Assembly (NCBI RefSeq): GCF_000299035.1
Contig: NZ_JH921518.1
Coordinates: 186,001 to 250,000 of the forward strand
Length of the DNA: 64,000 nucleotides
DNA from: Bacillus bingmayongensis
GTDB lineage: Bacteria; Bacillota; Bacilli; Bacillales; Bacillaceae_G
Reading direction: 5' to 3'
Of the stretch, positions 1-9,832 are shown one piece after another; position 1 is the stretch's first letter; the number at the start of each line of letters is the position of its first letter. The notes below the pieces were generated by a model, which made no database searches, was not told the origin of the DNA, and was given only the letters and a program-made list of their open reading frames with translations. The position numbers were made by a program, and so were the translations under genes.

Positions 1-198
1 CATACAATGACCGAATGAAACAATTCCTGTATATCCAAGAAGAATATCAAAACTCATTGCAAATATTGCAAAGATGAAAATTTGTGTGAACAAAATGAGT
101 AAGCTCCGTGAATCATTTACGAAAGGGAATACACTTAAACAAATCAATACGGCTATCCCAAAATATATCCCGGCCCGATTAAATGTGATGTTCACCAT
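1..198 (-). CDS. livM: Branched-chain amino acid ABC transporter permease (LivM type), 5' part only
   Basis: The minus strand reads ATG at 198 and continues off the window edge for 66 codons of hydrophobic protein beginning MVNITFNRAG and including the segment GYTGIVSFGHC. Glycine/serine-rich text of this kind near the N-terminus is usual in LivM-type inner-membrane permeases. The start lies one base past the TGA of the upstream livH-like gene, so the two are translationally coupled. It would be the second membrane subunit of the importer encoded by the four genes behind it. The C-terminal part is outside the window, so integrity cannot be judged. Confidence 0.8.
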   Translation of the reverse strand, partial: MVNITFNRAGIYFGIAVLICLSVFPFVNDSRSLLILFTQIFIFAIFAMSFDILLGYTGIVSFGHCM

Positions 199-199
199 T

Positions 200-1060
200 T
201 CACCCCTTTTCACCAACAAGTCCCGTTGGCTTGACTATCAAGAAAAATAATAACATTAACATATTTATTGCGAGTGATAAATCAGGTATATAATACGCTG
301 TAAACGCTCCAGCCAAACCAACAATTAATGATGCGATTGCTGAACCTTGCACACTGCCTAATCCTCCAATAATGACCACAATAAAAGCTAAAATAGCATA
401 CTGCATCCCCATTTCAGCAAAAATAACCCCTGAATATGGTGCAAGAAGAAACCCGCCTAACGCCGCCATTCCAGCCCCTAATAAAAAGACAAATGAAAAT
501 ATAGCCTTTATGTTAATGCCAAGAGCTTGAACCATCTCCTTATCTATTACACCCGCACGAATCATAAGGCCAATTTTGGTTTTACGTAGCAACAACATCA
601 AGCCAATATAAATCAGTACCCCAACAACAATAACAAACAATCGATACTTTATTAATATAATTCCATCAAATGTGAAGCTCCCTTGTAACCATGATGGTAA
701 TTTAGCTCCAATTGGATTCGGTCCCCAAAATACTTTTATACATTCACTAAGTACGAGCATTCCACCAAGTGTAACAAGAAGTTGGCGAACATGATTTCCA
801 TAGACAGGCCGAATGAGAAATCTTTCTAAAACGAAACCAAGGAACATTCCCATCACAACTGCTCCAATTAATGCAAGTATATAACTACCGGTCATGTTGA
901 ATAACCAAACCCCTGTAAAGGCTCCCCATGCAAACAAGCCACCATGGGCAAAATTAAGGACGCTCATTAAGCCAAAAATAAGTGACAGTCCAGATGCTAA
1001 CAAGAAAATAAGCATACCTGTTGAAACGCCGTTGACAAACAAGTTAACTAACACGTCCAC
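200..1060 (-). CDS. livH: Branched-chain amino acid ABC transporter permease (LivH type)
   Basis: A 286-residue, strongly hydrophobic protein with about eight predicted membrane segments. The N-terminal SGLSLIFGLMSVLNFAHGG and the internal GGLGSVQGSAIASLIVG are hallmark stretches of the LivH family (BPD_transp_2). Length is normal for the family. It lies between livF and livM in a five-gene minus-strand operon and should pair with LivM to form the translocation pore for branched-chain amino acids or related hydrophobic amides. The substrate cannot be fixed from sequence; urea or amide importers share this architecture. Confidence 0.88.
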   Translation of the reverse strand: MDVLVNLFVNGVSTGMLIFLLASGLSLIFGLMSVLNFAHGGLFAWGAFTGVWLFNMTGSYILALIGAVVMGMFLGFVLERFLIRPVYGNHVRQLLVTLGGMLVLSECIKVFWGPNPIGAKLPSWLQGSFTFDGIILIKYRLFVIVVGVLIYIGLMLLLRKTKIGLMIRAGVIDKEMVQALGINIKAIFSFVFLLGAGMAALGGFLLAPYSGVIFAEMGMQYAILAFIVVIIGGLGSVQGSAIASLIVGLAGAFTAYYIPDLSLAINMLMLLFFLIVKPTGLVGEKG

Positions 1061-1085
1061 GTCCTATACCTCCTCCGCATCAATG

Positions 1086-1790
1086 TTAAGAAATCCCTAG
1101 ATATTTATGACATGTTTCCTTATCTTCTTTCAGTTCATTCATTGGACCTTTGTGTACGATTTTCCCATTATCCATAATGTAAAAATAATCACCTATTTGA
1201 CTTGCCATCATAAAATTTTGTTCCACAAGTAAAACAGTTGTTTTCTCTTTCATTTTCAAAATAGCCGACATTAACTTTTCAATCATAATTGGTGCTAACC
1301 CTTTACTTGGCTCATCGATAAGCAACAATCCCTCACTATTAATGAACGCCCTTGAAATTGCTAGCATTTGCTTTTGCCCTCCGCTTAAAAATCCACTCTT
1401 TTTATGCCAATATTGTTTTAAGTCTGGAAATAAATCGAGCATCCATTCTACCTTTTCCGCATATTCTATCCCTTTCTTCGCTCCAGCAAGAGCAAATGTT
1501 TCTTCTACCGTTAAATCATGAAAGATTCCTTGATTCTCTGGCACATACCCCATACCTTTTCGCGAAATTAAATGAGTGGATAAACCATTTACTTTTTCAT
1601 CACCATAATAAACCTCTCCATTAGAAATCCGATGAAATCCCATGATAGAACGTAAAGTTGTTGTTTTTCCAGCACCGTTTCTTCCGAACAACACTGTGAT
1701 TGTTCCTTTCTCAACCTCAAAAGAAACACCTTGCAAAATATGAAACTGATCCAAATACGTTTCTATATTATCCACTTTTAATAGTGTCAC
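1086..1790 (-). CDS. livF: Branched-chain amino acid ABC transporter ATP-binding protein (LivF type)
   Basis: A 234-residue ABC ATPase: Walker A GRNGAGKTT near residue 37, signature LSGGQKQML near 140, Walker B LLLIDEPSKGLAP near 158 and the H-loop equivalent in VLLVEQN (Gln/Asn after Glu, as usual for LivF). The start is a GTG at 1790, supported by AGGAGG eight bases upstream, inside the end of the preceding ATPase gene; the two reading frames overlap by 23 bases. It energises uptake through the LivH/LivM pore together with the LivG-type ATPase. Membrane-associated on the cytoplasmic side. Confidence 0.9.
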   Translation of the reverse strand: MTLLKVDNIETYLDQFHILQGVSFEVEKGTITVLFGRNGAGKTTTLRSIMGFHRISNGEVYYGDEKVNGLSTHLISRKGMGYVPENQGIFHDLTVEETFALAGAKKGIEYAEKVEWMLDLFPDLKQYWHKKSGFLSGGQKQMLAISRAFINSEGLLLIDEPSKGLAPIMIEKLMSAILKMKEKTTVLLVEQNFMMASQIGDYFYIMDNGKIVHKGPMNELKEDKETCHKYLGIS

Positions 1791-2541
1791 CGTGTAATCC
1801 TCCTAAATATGCCGTTTGTACACGCTCATCCTTCATAATTTCCTCTGGCACTCCTTCAGCTAATAATTCACCATGGAATAATACAATAAGATGATCTGAC
1901 AAATGCAAAATCATATCCATTTTGTGTTCAATAAGTACAATTGTATTCTCTCGATTTTTCTTTATATTCTCTATTACTTGAAGAATAGCCGGGACTTCCT
2001 CAACAGAAATACCTGCTGTCGGTTCATCAAGAAGCAATACATCTGTCCTGAGTGCCAACAGCATAGCCAGTTCTAATTTCCTCTTTTCGCCATGTGCTAA
2101 ATCTTTCGCTAACACTTCTTCTTTTTCATGAAGCAATACTGTCTTCAAAAGCCGCCTTGCCTCTCCCATCTGTTGTTTCAATCGAGAGGAACTTGGAAAA
2201 AAACGATAATAATCTTGGACAAAAGACTGTACACTTAAACGTACATTTTCAATCACTGTTAATTCTGGAAAGATGTTCGTGAGCTGAAAAGAACGCCCCA
2301 TTCCAAGGCGCGTTCGCTCTGGAATCGATAACTTTGTAATATCACGTTCTTTAAAATAAATCTCTCCTTTTGTTGGAGTAATCTGTCCACTTAACAAGTT
2401 AAATAGAGTTGTCTTTCCTGCTCCATTCGGTCCAATGATAGAAATAAGTTTCCCTTTTTGTATCGTCAAATTTACATTTTTAATAACATGATGTTCTCCA
2501 AATGAGACACAAAGGTCTCTAGTCTCTAACAAATTCTTCAC
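1768..2541 (-). CDS. livG: Branched-chain amino acid ABC transporter ATP-binding protein (LivG type)
   Basis: ABC ATPase of about 257 residues: Walker A GPNGAGKTTLFN, the LivG-typical GMGRSFQLTNIFPELTV segment, Walker B VLLLDEPTAGIS and H-loop VLIEHKMD. I prefer the GTG at 2541 over the ATG at 2559, because GGGGAGG sits eight bases before the GTG and nothing resembling a binding site precedes the ATG. It is the partner ATPase of the LivF-type protein encoded immediately downstream and overlapping it. Confidence 0.88.
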   Translation of the reverse strand: MKNLLETRDLCVSFGEHHVIKNVNLTIQKGKLISIIGPNGAGKTTLFNLLSGQITPTKGEIYFKERDITKLSIPERTRLGMGRSFQLTNIFPELTVIENVRLSVQSFVQDYYRFFPSSSRLKQQMGEARRLLKTVLLHEKEEVLAKDLAHGEKRKLELAMLLALRTDVLLLDEPTAGISVEEVPAILQVIENIKKNRENTIVLIEHKMDMILHLSDHLIVLFHGELLAEGVPEEIMKDERVQTAYLGGLHGDTIKSG

Positions 2542-2652
2542 TCTATTGTCCTCCCCCATAAAAATTTTTATTTTTAGGGTAAAAAAAGAGAGACGGATGT
2601 AAAGAGAGTTATCCTTCTCTCCTTACACCTTTTAATTTAATAAATATTCTGT

Positions 2653-3870
2653 TTATTTTTTTTGAATTGGTGGCTCTGTTTCTTCCATTGTTAGTTCGCG
2701 CTCTAGAACAGGTACTGGATAATCAACACCATCTTGTTTTTGCAACGTTATAGAATAAAGCGTTTGCAAAGCTTGGTGGTCTTTCTCTCTAAATTTCATT
2801 TTTCCCTTTGGCGTATCAAATTCCATTCCTTCCATTTTCTTAATAAGTGTATCAACATCTGTATCGCCTTTCGTTTTCTTTAAGGCTTCAACAATGGAAA
2901 TTGCCGCTGACATTCCTCCAGCTGTAAATAAATCTGGAACTGTTCCATTGAAACGCTTCTTATGTTCTTCTACTAACCAATCGTTTACTTTATTTTTCGG
3001 AAGGGTATGATAATACACTGAAAATCCTTGCATACCTACTAATGCATCCATCGTTTTTAATGCTGGTATGTCCGGTGCTCCCGTTGAAATCTTAATCCCT
3101 TGTGCCTCCACGTTCATATCTTTTAACTGCTTCCATGGTGAGTTTGCACCAGCCCAAACAATGAATAAATAATCCGGTTTTGAACTAATGATATTTTGAA
3201 TATTTGCCGTAAAATCAGTAGAATTCGTATCAGCATATTGTTCGTTTACTATATTCGCACCTAATTTCTTTGCCCCAGCTTTAAATGCAGCAACCCCTTC
3301 ACGACCAAATGCATTATCTGGTGCGAACGTTGCAATCTTCACATCTTTTTTAGCAATTGATGCAGCGCCAGCAATTGCATCTTGAGATGAATTTCTTCCC
3401 GTTCTAAAAATGTATTTATTCCAGTTCTTACCTGTAATACTATCTGCAACTGCAGGCTCAACGACCATTACTTTTTCATACTCTTCCGCTAGTGGTAACA
3501 CTGCTAATGTATCACTTGAACTTGAAGATCCAACGAGAAAGTCAACCTTATCTTCTTCTAATAGTTTCGTAGCTTTTTTAACCGCTACATCCGCTTTCGT
3601 TTCCGTATCCTCTACAACAAACTTAATCTTCTTTCCTTCGACTTTCCCTGTTCCACCTGTTGCATAATCGAGTCCTAGTTCAAATCCATTTACTGTTTGT
3701 TTCCCATACGATTCAAGCGGACCCGTTAACGAAGCAAGAACACCTACCTTAATCGTTTTCTCATTGTCTGTACTTACTTTTTCTCCCGAACAACCGGCTG
3801 TTACTAACAATGAGCCAAGAATACATCCCGTAAACACCATTTTTAGCCACTTACGTTTTTTTGCTGACAT
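2653..3870 (-). CDS. Amino-acid ABC transporter substrate-binding lipoprotein (LivK type)
   Basis: About 405 residues. The N-terminus has a positive stretch, a hydrophobic core and a lipobox LVTAGC, so the mature protein is a membrane-anchored lipoprotein. The rest is a type-1 periplasmic-binding fold (Peripla_BP_6): IKVGVLASLTGPLESYG opens the first lobe. I place the start at the ATG at 3870, preceded by GGGGAGG with seven bases between, five codons inside the longest frame. First gene of the operon; it delivers the solute to the permease encoded downstream. Ligand may be branched-chain amino acids, but LivK-like proteins also bind amides and urea. Confidence 0.88.
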   Translation of the reverse strand: MSAKKRKWLKMVFTGCILGSLLVTAGCSGEKVSTDNEKTIKVGVLASLTGPLESYGKQTVNGFELGLDYATGGTGKVEGKKIKFVVEDTETKADVAVKKATKLLEEDKVDFLVGSSSSSDTLAVLPLAEEYEKVMVVEPAVADSITGKNWNKYIFRTGRNSSQDAIAGAASIAKKDVKIATFAPDNAFGREGVAAFKAGAKKLGANIVNEQYADTNSTDFTANIQNIISSKPDYLFIVWAGANSPWKQLKDMNVEAQGIKISTGAPDIPALKTMDALVGMQGFSVYYHTLPKNKVNDWLVEEHKKRFNGTVPDLFTAGGMSAAISIVEALKKTKGDTDVDTLIKKMEGMEFDTPKGKMKFREKDHQALQTLYSITLQKQDGVDYPVPVLERELTMEETEPPIQKK

Positions 3871-4010
3871 TGTGATCCTCCCCATACTTTACTTTCTGAT
3901 AGAATCAAATACGCCATAGTAAACCATCCGTAATCATGACTTTTCGCTTTTAACAATGTGAATTATGTTATCAATAGAAAATTCTCGAAGTACTTCTACA
4001 TTCGCCAGGC

Positions 4011-4042
4011 ATTTACAAATCCCTTCCAATGCATTTGTAAAT
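4011..4042. repeat. 10-bp perfect inverted repeat upstream of the liv-type operon
   Basis: ATTTACAAAT at 4011-4020 is repeated inverted as ATTTGTAAAT at 4033-4042, with 12 bases between. It lies about 140 bp upstream of the lipoprotein start, in the only stretch that can hold the operon's promoter. An operator is plausible; the protein that would bind it is unknown. Confidence 0.4.
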
Positions 4043-4109
4043 ATTCATACAATTATTTAAATTATACATTTAAATAACTGTTCTCTTCCTCTAATATATT
4101 AGCCCTACA

Positions 4110-4145
4110 AAAAAAGACTAACTTCCAAAGTGAGTTAGTCTTTTC
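4110..4145 (-). terminator. Intrinsic terminator of the serine hydrolase gene
   Basis: GACTAACT (4116-4123) and AGTTAGTC (4133-4140) form an 8-bp stem; A-run on the left and T-run on the right make it usable from both strands. It directly follows the stop at 4163 on the minus strand. Confidence 0.75.
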
Positions 4146-4162
4146 CACCAATCGCACTACTC

Positions 4163-5386
4163 TTAAGACACTTTACGTAAAAAGTCTACTATTGCACGAT
4201 AAATGGCATACATTTCGTAGTGATGTTTTTCAAAACTAGGATCAGCACTTGTTCTCACAATAACAAGGTTTTCTGGTTGGTTTATATAAATATTCTGACC
4301 CCAAATTCCTATAGCAAGAAATTCTCCGACTATATAATCTGGTCCAGGAGTCCACCATTGATACTGATAGTTATCAGTGAAATGAGATTGATTATCTTTC
4401 AGTAGATTATGTCTTTCAGGTATGGTTGATTCTCGAATCCACTCTTGTGAAATAATCTGTTTCCTCTTCCAATTTCCATTATGTAAGTAGAGCAATCCAA
4501 ATCTAGCAAAATCTCTCAACGTAGCATTCAAGAAAGAATAAGGTATCGTGCTCCCATCACTACCTATATTCCAAAATGCATGTGACTCCATTCCAAGCGG
4601 TTCCCATATTTTCTCTTGTAAATATTGTGCTAAATTCCGTCCAGTTGCTTTCGCAACCAGCATCCCTAACACTTGTGTATCTATACTTTTATAAGAAAAT
4701 TTCCCAGAAAATTCTTTATACTTAAATCGGTTTATATAATTATTCACACCCTTACTTGTAATCAATGATGCCTGCATTAGCATATAAAAATCTGATGAAA
4801 AATTATGATAATCTTCATTGAAATAAATGCCAGAACACATCTGTAGACATTCCTTAATAGAAACATTCTTATATCCCGAGTCCCTTAACTCTGGCAAATA
4901 AGTGATGATTAAATCTTGCACTGATTTGATGTGCCCTTCATCAATCGCTATACCTACTAAAGCTGATAAAAAAGATTTTGCGAGAGACCATGATGTATTA
5001 AGTGATTCACATGTATTTCCATGAAAGTATTGTTCATTTACAACTTTATGATCTTTCATGATGATAAAACCCGTTGTGATCGTATTTTTAAGAAACTCAT
5101 CAAGAGTTGATTGCTTCCCATTATAGCTATACGTAACATTCATATCCTTCAAATCATAATCAAATTGAGAAATAGCTCCTTTACGTTTCACCTTTTGAGC
5201 TGGATATATTTTATAAAGATTGCGGAAATTTTCAATTGTGTTTTTCTTATCGAATAGTGTAAAAAAATCCATAAAACCCTTCTTATCTGTGGTCTTCCTA
5301 TTCCTTACAATCAGTAAATCGTTTAAACTAACAGCTATTGAAGCCGGAACACTAATAGTTCTTGTAAAACTATATTTCTTATTCAT
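4163..5386 (-). CDS. Beta-lactamase-family serine hydrolase (class C / 6-aminohexanoate-dimer hydrolase-like)
   Basis: A 407-residue protein of the Beta-lactamase (PF00144) family. The catalytic SxxK is visible as S134-L-A-K137 in TSWSLAKSF, after a region (FIIMKDHKVVNEQYFHGN) typical of NylB-like enzymes; the second motif reads YKSI near 235, where many relatives have YSN or YxS. No clear signal peptide precedes the domain, so it may be cytoplasmic. Members hydrolyse esters, amides or D-amino acid peptides; the substrate here is unknown. Isolated gene with its own terminator. Confidence 0.75.
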   Translation of the reverse strand: MNKKYSFTRTISVPASIAVSLNDLLIVRNRKTTDKKGFMDFFTLFDKKNTIENFRNLYKIYPAQKVKRKGAISQFDYDLKDMNVTYSYNGKQSTLDEFLKNTITTGFIIMKDHKVVNEQYFHGNTCESLNTSWSLAKSFLSALVGIAIDEGHIKSVQDLIITYLPELRDSGYKNVSIKECLQMCSGIYFNEDYHNFSSDFYMLMQASLITSKGVNNYINRFKYKEFSGKFSYKSIDTQVLGMLVAKATGRNLAQYLQEKIWEPLGMESHAFWNIGSDGSTIPYSFLNATLRDFARFGLLYLHNGNWKRKQIISQEWIRESTIPERHNLLKDNQSHFTDNYQYQWWTPGPDYIVGEFLAIGIWGQNIYINQPENLVIVRTSADPSFEKHHYEMYAIYRAIVDFLRKVS

Positions 5387-5504
5387 CTTATTCTCCTTGA
5401 ATTAAAACATATTCAACCCGATATCGTTAATTATGAACAGCAAGGAAAGATCTCCAAAAAATTCATTCCAATGTGATTATGATTAACTTCAAAAATACAA
5501 AATA

Positions 5505-5801
5505 TACAGTGCCATTTACAGTTCATGTATGAATCTATTCACAAAGCTCTTAGCTGCTTTAGAATTGGCTTAATACGGTATTCACGTGATTGCATTAGCA
5601 CTGGATGCCATTGATACACCCATTATTCAAGGCTATAAAGATTTAAGGTTAATTGATGCAATGAAAGCAAAAGTAATGGGAAATAAATTAACTCAACCTG
5701 AGCAAATCGCAGATACTATTCATCTTATTTCATTGGAGGAAGCAAGTACAATTAACGGGAGTGTTGTTATTGCAGATGAAGGTTACGCTTCCTTTAAATA
5801 A
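5505..5801 (+). pseudogene. Remnant of a short-chain dehydrogenase/reductase (C-terminal third)
   Basis: The frame reads KIYSAIYSSCMNLFTKLLAA, then LELA, a TAA stop at 5571, then YGIHVIALALDAIDTP and a clean C-terminus ending at 5801. This is the SDR layout YSxSK...ALELAxYGIxV...PGxIDTP, ending with a normal GSVVIADEGY-type tail. The stop codon, loss of the spacing around the catalytic Tyr-Lys, and absence of the NAD-binding N-terminal half show it is dead. The last 71 codons are open but lack the active site. Confidence 0.75.
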
Positions 5802-5837
5802 TATTAACTTTCCAATCACTATCATTTTCACACATGC

Positions 5838-5874
5838 AAAAGCAGCGTAGAATCTATAATTCTACGCTGCTTTT
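5838..5874. terminator. Strong bidirectional terminator
   Basis: Perfect 16-bp inverted repeat (5838-5853 against 5859-5874; stem AAAAGCAGCGTAGAAT, loop CTATA) with A and T runs at the two ends. Serves the CobW-family gene on the minus strand and whatever crosses the SDR remnant on the plus strand. Confidence 0.9.
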
Positions 5875-5889
5875 CTATATCAACACAAA

Positions 5890-6828
5890 TTATGAAATTG
5901 AGTTACTCTCTAAACCATCTAATCCTTCTGCCAATTGTTTCTTATCTAAATTCTCACCAATCATCACAAGATTTGTTGGGAACCCAAAGTCCTGCTCCAA
6001 TAAAATGGGTACACCAAATGAGTATTGTAATAGGTGCGGATATTTATCTCCATGAAATTTCACAAATCCCTTAACTCGATAAATCTCCTGTGGCAAATTG
6101 GAAAGCCATTCGTATAGTTGATCTTGATCGATTGACTTTGCAAATTGATATGTCATCGTTTGTATATGTAAATGCTGTTTCACATGTAACGTTTTATGTT
6201 CTTCATTACCTTCTAATTTCACGCCTTCTATATCTTCTAAAGATATATTGCAATACTGTGTTTCATACAATTTTGCATATTTATTTATCGCTGCTACTTC
6301 TTCTAAAATCTGTTTCTTTTCCTCATCTTTTAGCAAGTCTGATTTATTAATAAGAATATGGCTTCCGTATTTGATTTGTTCATTTAGAAGTTGTTGAACA
6401 TTTTTACTTAATGTATCACGATTTAACCATCTCATTGCATCTAATACAACAACAATTGACTTCACTTCAAGAAACGGAGCTAAAATAGGTGATAAGCATG
6501 CATCCAACACTTCAATTGGATGAGCAACTCCCGTTGTTTCTATATAAATTACATCCGGTCTTTCTTGTTGATATAAAGAATGTAACTGAATCTCAAGTTC
6601 ATCTTTCAACGTACAACAAATACAACCTTTGAGAAGTTCTCTTAAAACATTCTCTTTCCCTATAATATCTGTATCTACCGAGTATTCTCCTATTTCATTC
6701 ATTAAAACAGCAACTTTTCGATTTTTCTTTTTTTCTGCTAATAATAAATTTTGTAGCAGTGTTGATTTCCCGCTACCTAAAAAGCCACCTAATATGTGAA
6801 TTTCTACTTTACTCATATGACCAACCAT
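5890..6828 (-). CDS. COG0523/CobW-family metallochaperone GTPase
   Basis: A 312-residue P-loop GTPase: Walker A GGFLGSGKST at residues 14-23, the family metal-binding motif C69-I-C-C72, Walker B region VVVLDA and base-recognition NKSD, then a CobW C-terminal domain after about 200. The CxCC motif is known to bind zinc in this family. The gene is preceded by a sigma-A promoter overlapping a near-perfect Zur box (6929-6949), so it is probably derepressed by zinc starvation and supplies zinc to a client protein, like YciC/ZagA of B. subtilis, which is longer. Start uncertain: ATG 6828 or ATG 6816, both with weak binding sites. Confidence 0.85.
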   Translation of the reverse strand: MVGHMSKVEIHILGGFLGSGKSTLLQNLLLAEKKKNRKVAVLMNEIGEYSVDTDIIGKENVLRELLKGCICCTLKDELEIQLHSLYQQERPDVIYIETTGVAHPIEVLDACLSPILAPFLEVKSIVVVLDAMRWLNRDTLSKNVQQLLNEQIKYGSHILINKSDLLKDEEKKQILEEVAAINKYAKLYETQYCNISLEDIEGVKLEGNEEHKTLHVKQHLHIQTMTYQFAKSIDQDQLYEWLSNLPQEIYRVKGFVKFHGDKYPHLLQYSFGVPILLEQDFGFPTNLVMIGENLDKKQLAEGLDGLESNSIS

Positions 6829-6882
6829 CCATTTCGTTTTAACTACTTTTTATCATTTCTTATTTCATTATTATTGTTTTTC

Positions 6883-6915
6883 TTACTTTTTACAACTAAG
6901 AAAAGAGGATTCCAT
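6883..6915 (-). CDS. Possible 10-codon leader ORF under the Zur-type promoter
   Basis: ATG at 6915 follows GGGGAGGG with five bases between and encodes MESSFLSCKK before TAA at 6883. The binding site is much better than that of the downstream CobW-family gene. It begins within about 20 bases of the Zur box. It could be a leader peptide or a remnant of a zinc-regulated small ribosomal protein gene; too short to decide. Confidence 0.3.
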   Translation of the reverse strand: MESSFLSCKK

Positions 6916-6928
6916 AACAACCCTCCCC

Positions 6929-6987
6929 AAACAGTAATCATTACGATTTATGAAATCTATTCTATTAAAATCTTTTTCATTTGTAAA
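6929..6987 (-). promoter_or_regulatory. Sigma-A promoter with Zur box for the CobW-family gene
   Basis: On the minus strand, -35 TTTACA (6982-6987), 17-bp spacer, -10 TAGAAT (6959-6964). Just downstream, centred on 6939, is an interrupted palindrome with core CAGTAATCATTACGA and A/T-rich wings; the B. subtilis Zur consensus core is TCGTAATNATTACGA. Only two positions break the symmetry. Placement over the transcription start fits repression by zinc-loaded Zur. Confidence 0.75.
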
Positions 6988-7040
6988 TAAAAAATGATAA
7001 TCTATTTCAATTAATGCTTTAAAATACAAGTCACGATTAA

Positions 7041-7072
7041 GGGTCTAATTCATATTTATATAATTTAGACCC
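7041..7072 (-). terminator. Possible terminator of the amine oxidase gene
   Basis: GGGTCTAA (7041-7048) pairs with TTAGACCC (7065-7072). The T-run after the stem on the minus strand is short, so this may be only a hairpin. Confidence 0.4.
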
Positions 7073-7095
7073 CTACTTATGAACATTTGATATAT

Positions 7096-8550
7096 TCATT
7101 TGGGTAAGTCATTTACTTCATATGCAACCCGTATTCCAGATTCAATTGCTCCTTGCATCCAACCATGAGTGAGTGTTGTATGCTCACCTGCAAAATGTAT
7201 TCTCCCTTCAGGTGTCGGCATATAAGGGAATAGTTCCAGTTCTTGCCCTGATTCAAAAGCAGTAAATGCTCCACAAGAATAAGGATTTTGCCCCCAGCTA
7301 AACGATGTACCTGTTACAAATTCAGCATAAACTTGATTTCCGTAAATTCTCGCTAAATTTCTTAATGCATAGCGAATACGTTCTTCATTAGACAGACTGT
7401 CCCACGTTAATGCTTCATCTGCCCATGTATAACTTGCTAACAGTACAGCTACTCCCGCTGTATGGATCCCTCGGCTCGGATAATATGTAAATCGAATTGG
7501 TAAGTCCGTTATCGATTTTCCGCCATATTGCCCCGCCTTTTCCCAAAATCGACTTTTAAATTCAATTGCAATTTTTGTTGAAGCCATATAGTTAAGCTCA
7601 CGAATCGCTCTTCGTTTGTAATAAGAAAAAGAATGATACGGTTCAATTTCTACAAAACGCAAAGCAGAAAATGGGATTGTTATAATCGCAAGATCTCCTA
7701 TCGCCATAAACTGTTCTAAAGTTTGCTCGTGATTTGTCTGGATCGCAACACTGTTATCGTATTGTATTATTTTAGTCATTTTGTAATTTAAAAATATATT
7801 TTCCTTTAACTGTGGTAAAAATGCTTTGGGTAATGCATCCATCCCACCTGTAATCTCATAAAACTTCGTGGTAGATGTAAAAAAAATCATTTCTCGCAAT
7901 ACTTCGATTAAAGATATTCCCATAAAAGCTTCCATATCAAGAAGTACACCAATCATATCAATTGCCCCATCTGAAAAATAACAACTTAAGAAAGTACCTA
8001 ATGAATATCTTCTATATTGTTTTTCTACAATAGTCCAATTTTTATCTGGGTCTTTCTTAATGAAATCAATAATCGGCTGTAGTGCTAAATTCATTAAGTC
8101 TTCCGCGGTTTTCCCTTTTTCCTCTAGTCTAACTGGATAATGTAAAACACTCGGATTTTGTTCAAATGTATGAAGGCGTGTTCGAATACCATTTGTATAA
8201 ATGATATCCATAGGAGTTCGATTTATAAATTCGTTCATTGGCAAACGAAATTTATTTATATATCCTAAAGTTAAAGTCTGTACATCAGGGATACGCATTG
8301 GTCCTGCATTAAAATATAGTCCCTTACTGAAAGGAGCCCGCAGCGTAAGTACTCTTCCTCCTATTCTGTTATTCGCTTCAAGAATTTTAACTTTATGACC
8401 AGCATCCTTTAAAAGCGAGGCACTAACTAATCCCGCTAATCCAGCCCCCACAATAATAATATTTTTAGGGGCTTGCGACTTAGAAAGTCCTTCTTTAATG
8501 ATTCGTAGCATTTGTTCCGTCGTTAATTTGTTATTCATATTATGAGGCAT
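7096..8550 (-). CDS. Flavin-containing amine oxidase (L-amino-acid oxidase/monoamine oxidase family)
   Basis: 484 residues. The FAD-binding Rossmann motif [14 protein letters not shown] is at 31-44, followed by the acidic end of the second strand ([11 protein letters not shown]). The C-terminal flavin motif is [21 protein letters not shown]. Together these define the FAD-dependent amino oxidase family (PF01593). No signal peptide; likely cytoplasmic. GAGGAG nine bases before the ATG supports the start. It stands alone. The reaction would be oxidative deamination of an amine or amino acid to an imine with H2O2; the substrate cannot be told. Confidence 0.85.
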   Translation of the reverse strand: MPHNMNNKLTTEQMLRIIKEGLSKSQAPKNIIIVGAGLAGLVSASLLKDAGHKVKILEANNRIGGRVLTLRAPFSKGLYFNAGPMRIPDVQTLTLGYINKFRLPMNEFINRTPMDIIYTNGIRTRLHTFEQNPSVLHYPVRLEEKGKTAEDLMNLALQPIIDFIKKDPDKNWTIVEKQYRRYSLGTFLSCYFSDGAIDMIGVLLDMEAFMGISLIEVLREMIFFTSTTKFYEITGGMDALPKAFLPQLKENIFLNYKMTKIIQYDNSVAIQTNHEQTLEQFMAIGDLAIITIPFSALRFVEIEPYHSFSYYKRRAIRELNYMASTKIAIEFKSRFWEKAGQYGGKSITDLPIRFTYYPSRGIHTAGVAVLLASYTWADEALTWDSLSNEERIRYALRNLARIYGNQVYAEFVTGTSFSWGQNPYSCGAFTAFESGQELELFPYMPTPEGRIHFAGEHTTLTHGWMQGAIESGIRVAYEVNDLPK

Positions 8551-8714
8551 CCTAATTTTCTCCTCTTCAAAAGGATTTCATTGCATTATATTCAATGAAA
8601 AAGATGCCTATGTTTAATTCTTCATGTTTTAAAAAGATTATAATGGATGAATTTTCAAATACTTGAATATCTTTTATGAAATGTAATAAACTAGTTTTGA
8701 ATCTGTCGAAGTAA

Positions 8715-9737
<1,023 letters not shown>

Positions 9738-9775
9738 AGAGAATTGCTCTTTCATTAAAAAATTTATGTTTTTAT

Positions 9776-9828
9776 AAGGGTGTCCTAAAAGATTGATGAA
9801 ATCGCCCTTTTAGGACACCCTTTTTTCC
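9776..9828. terminator. Strong terminator after ldh
   Basis: 16-bp perfect stem (AAGGGTGTCCTAAAAG at 9776-9791 against 9807-9822) followed by a T-run. Also suited to terminate the minus-strand pseudogene that ends at 9833. Confidence 0.9.
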
Positions 9829-9832
9829 TGCT

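Noticed and set aside
5586-5801. Functional 71-residue protein
   Set aside because: It is the tail of a short-chain dehydrogenase with a stop just upstream in frame and no ribosome binding site.
6994-7010. Fur-like box TGATAATCTATTTCA upstream of the CobW-family gene
   Set aside because: Only the left half matches; the right half agrees at four of seven positions, and the Zur box explains the regulation better.
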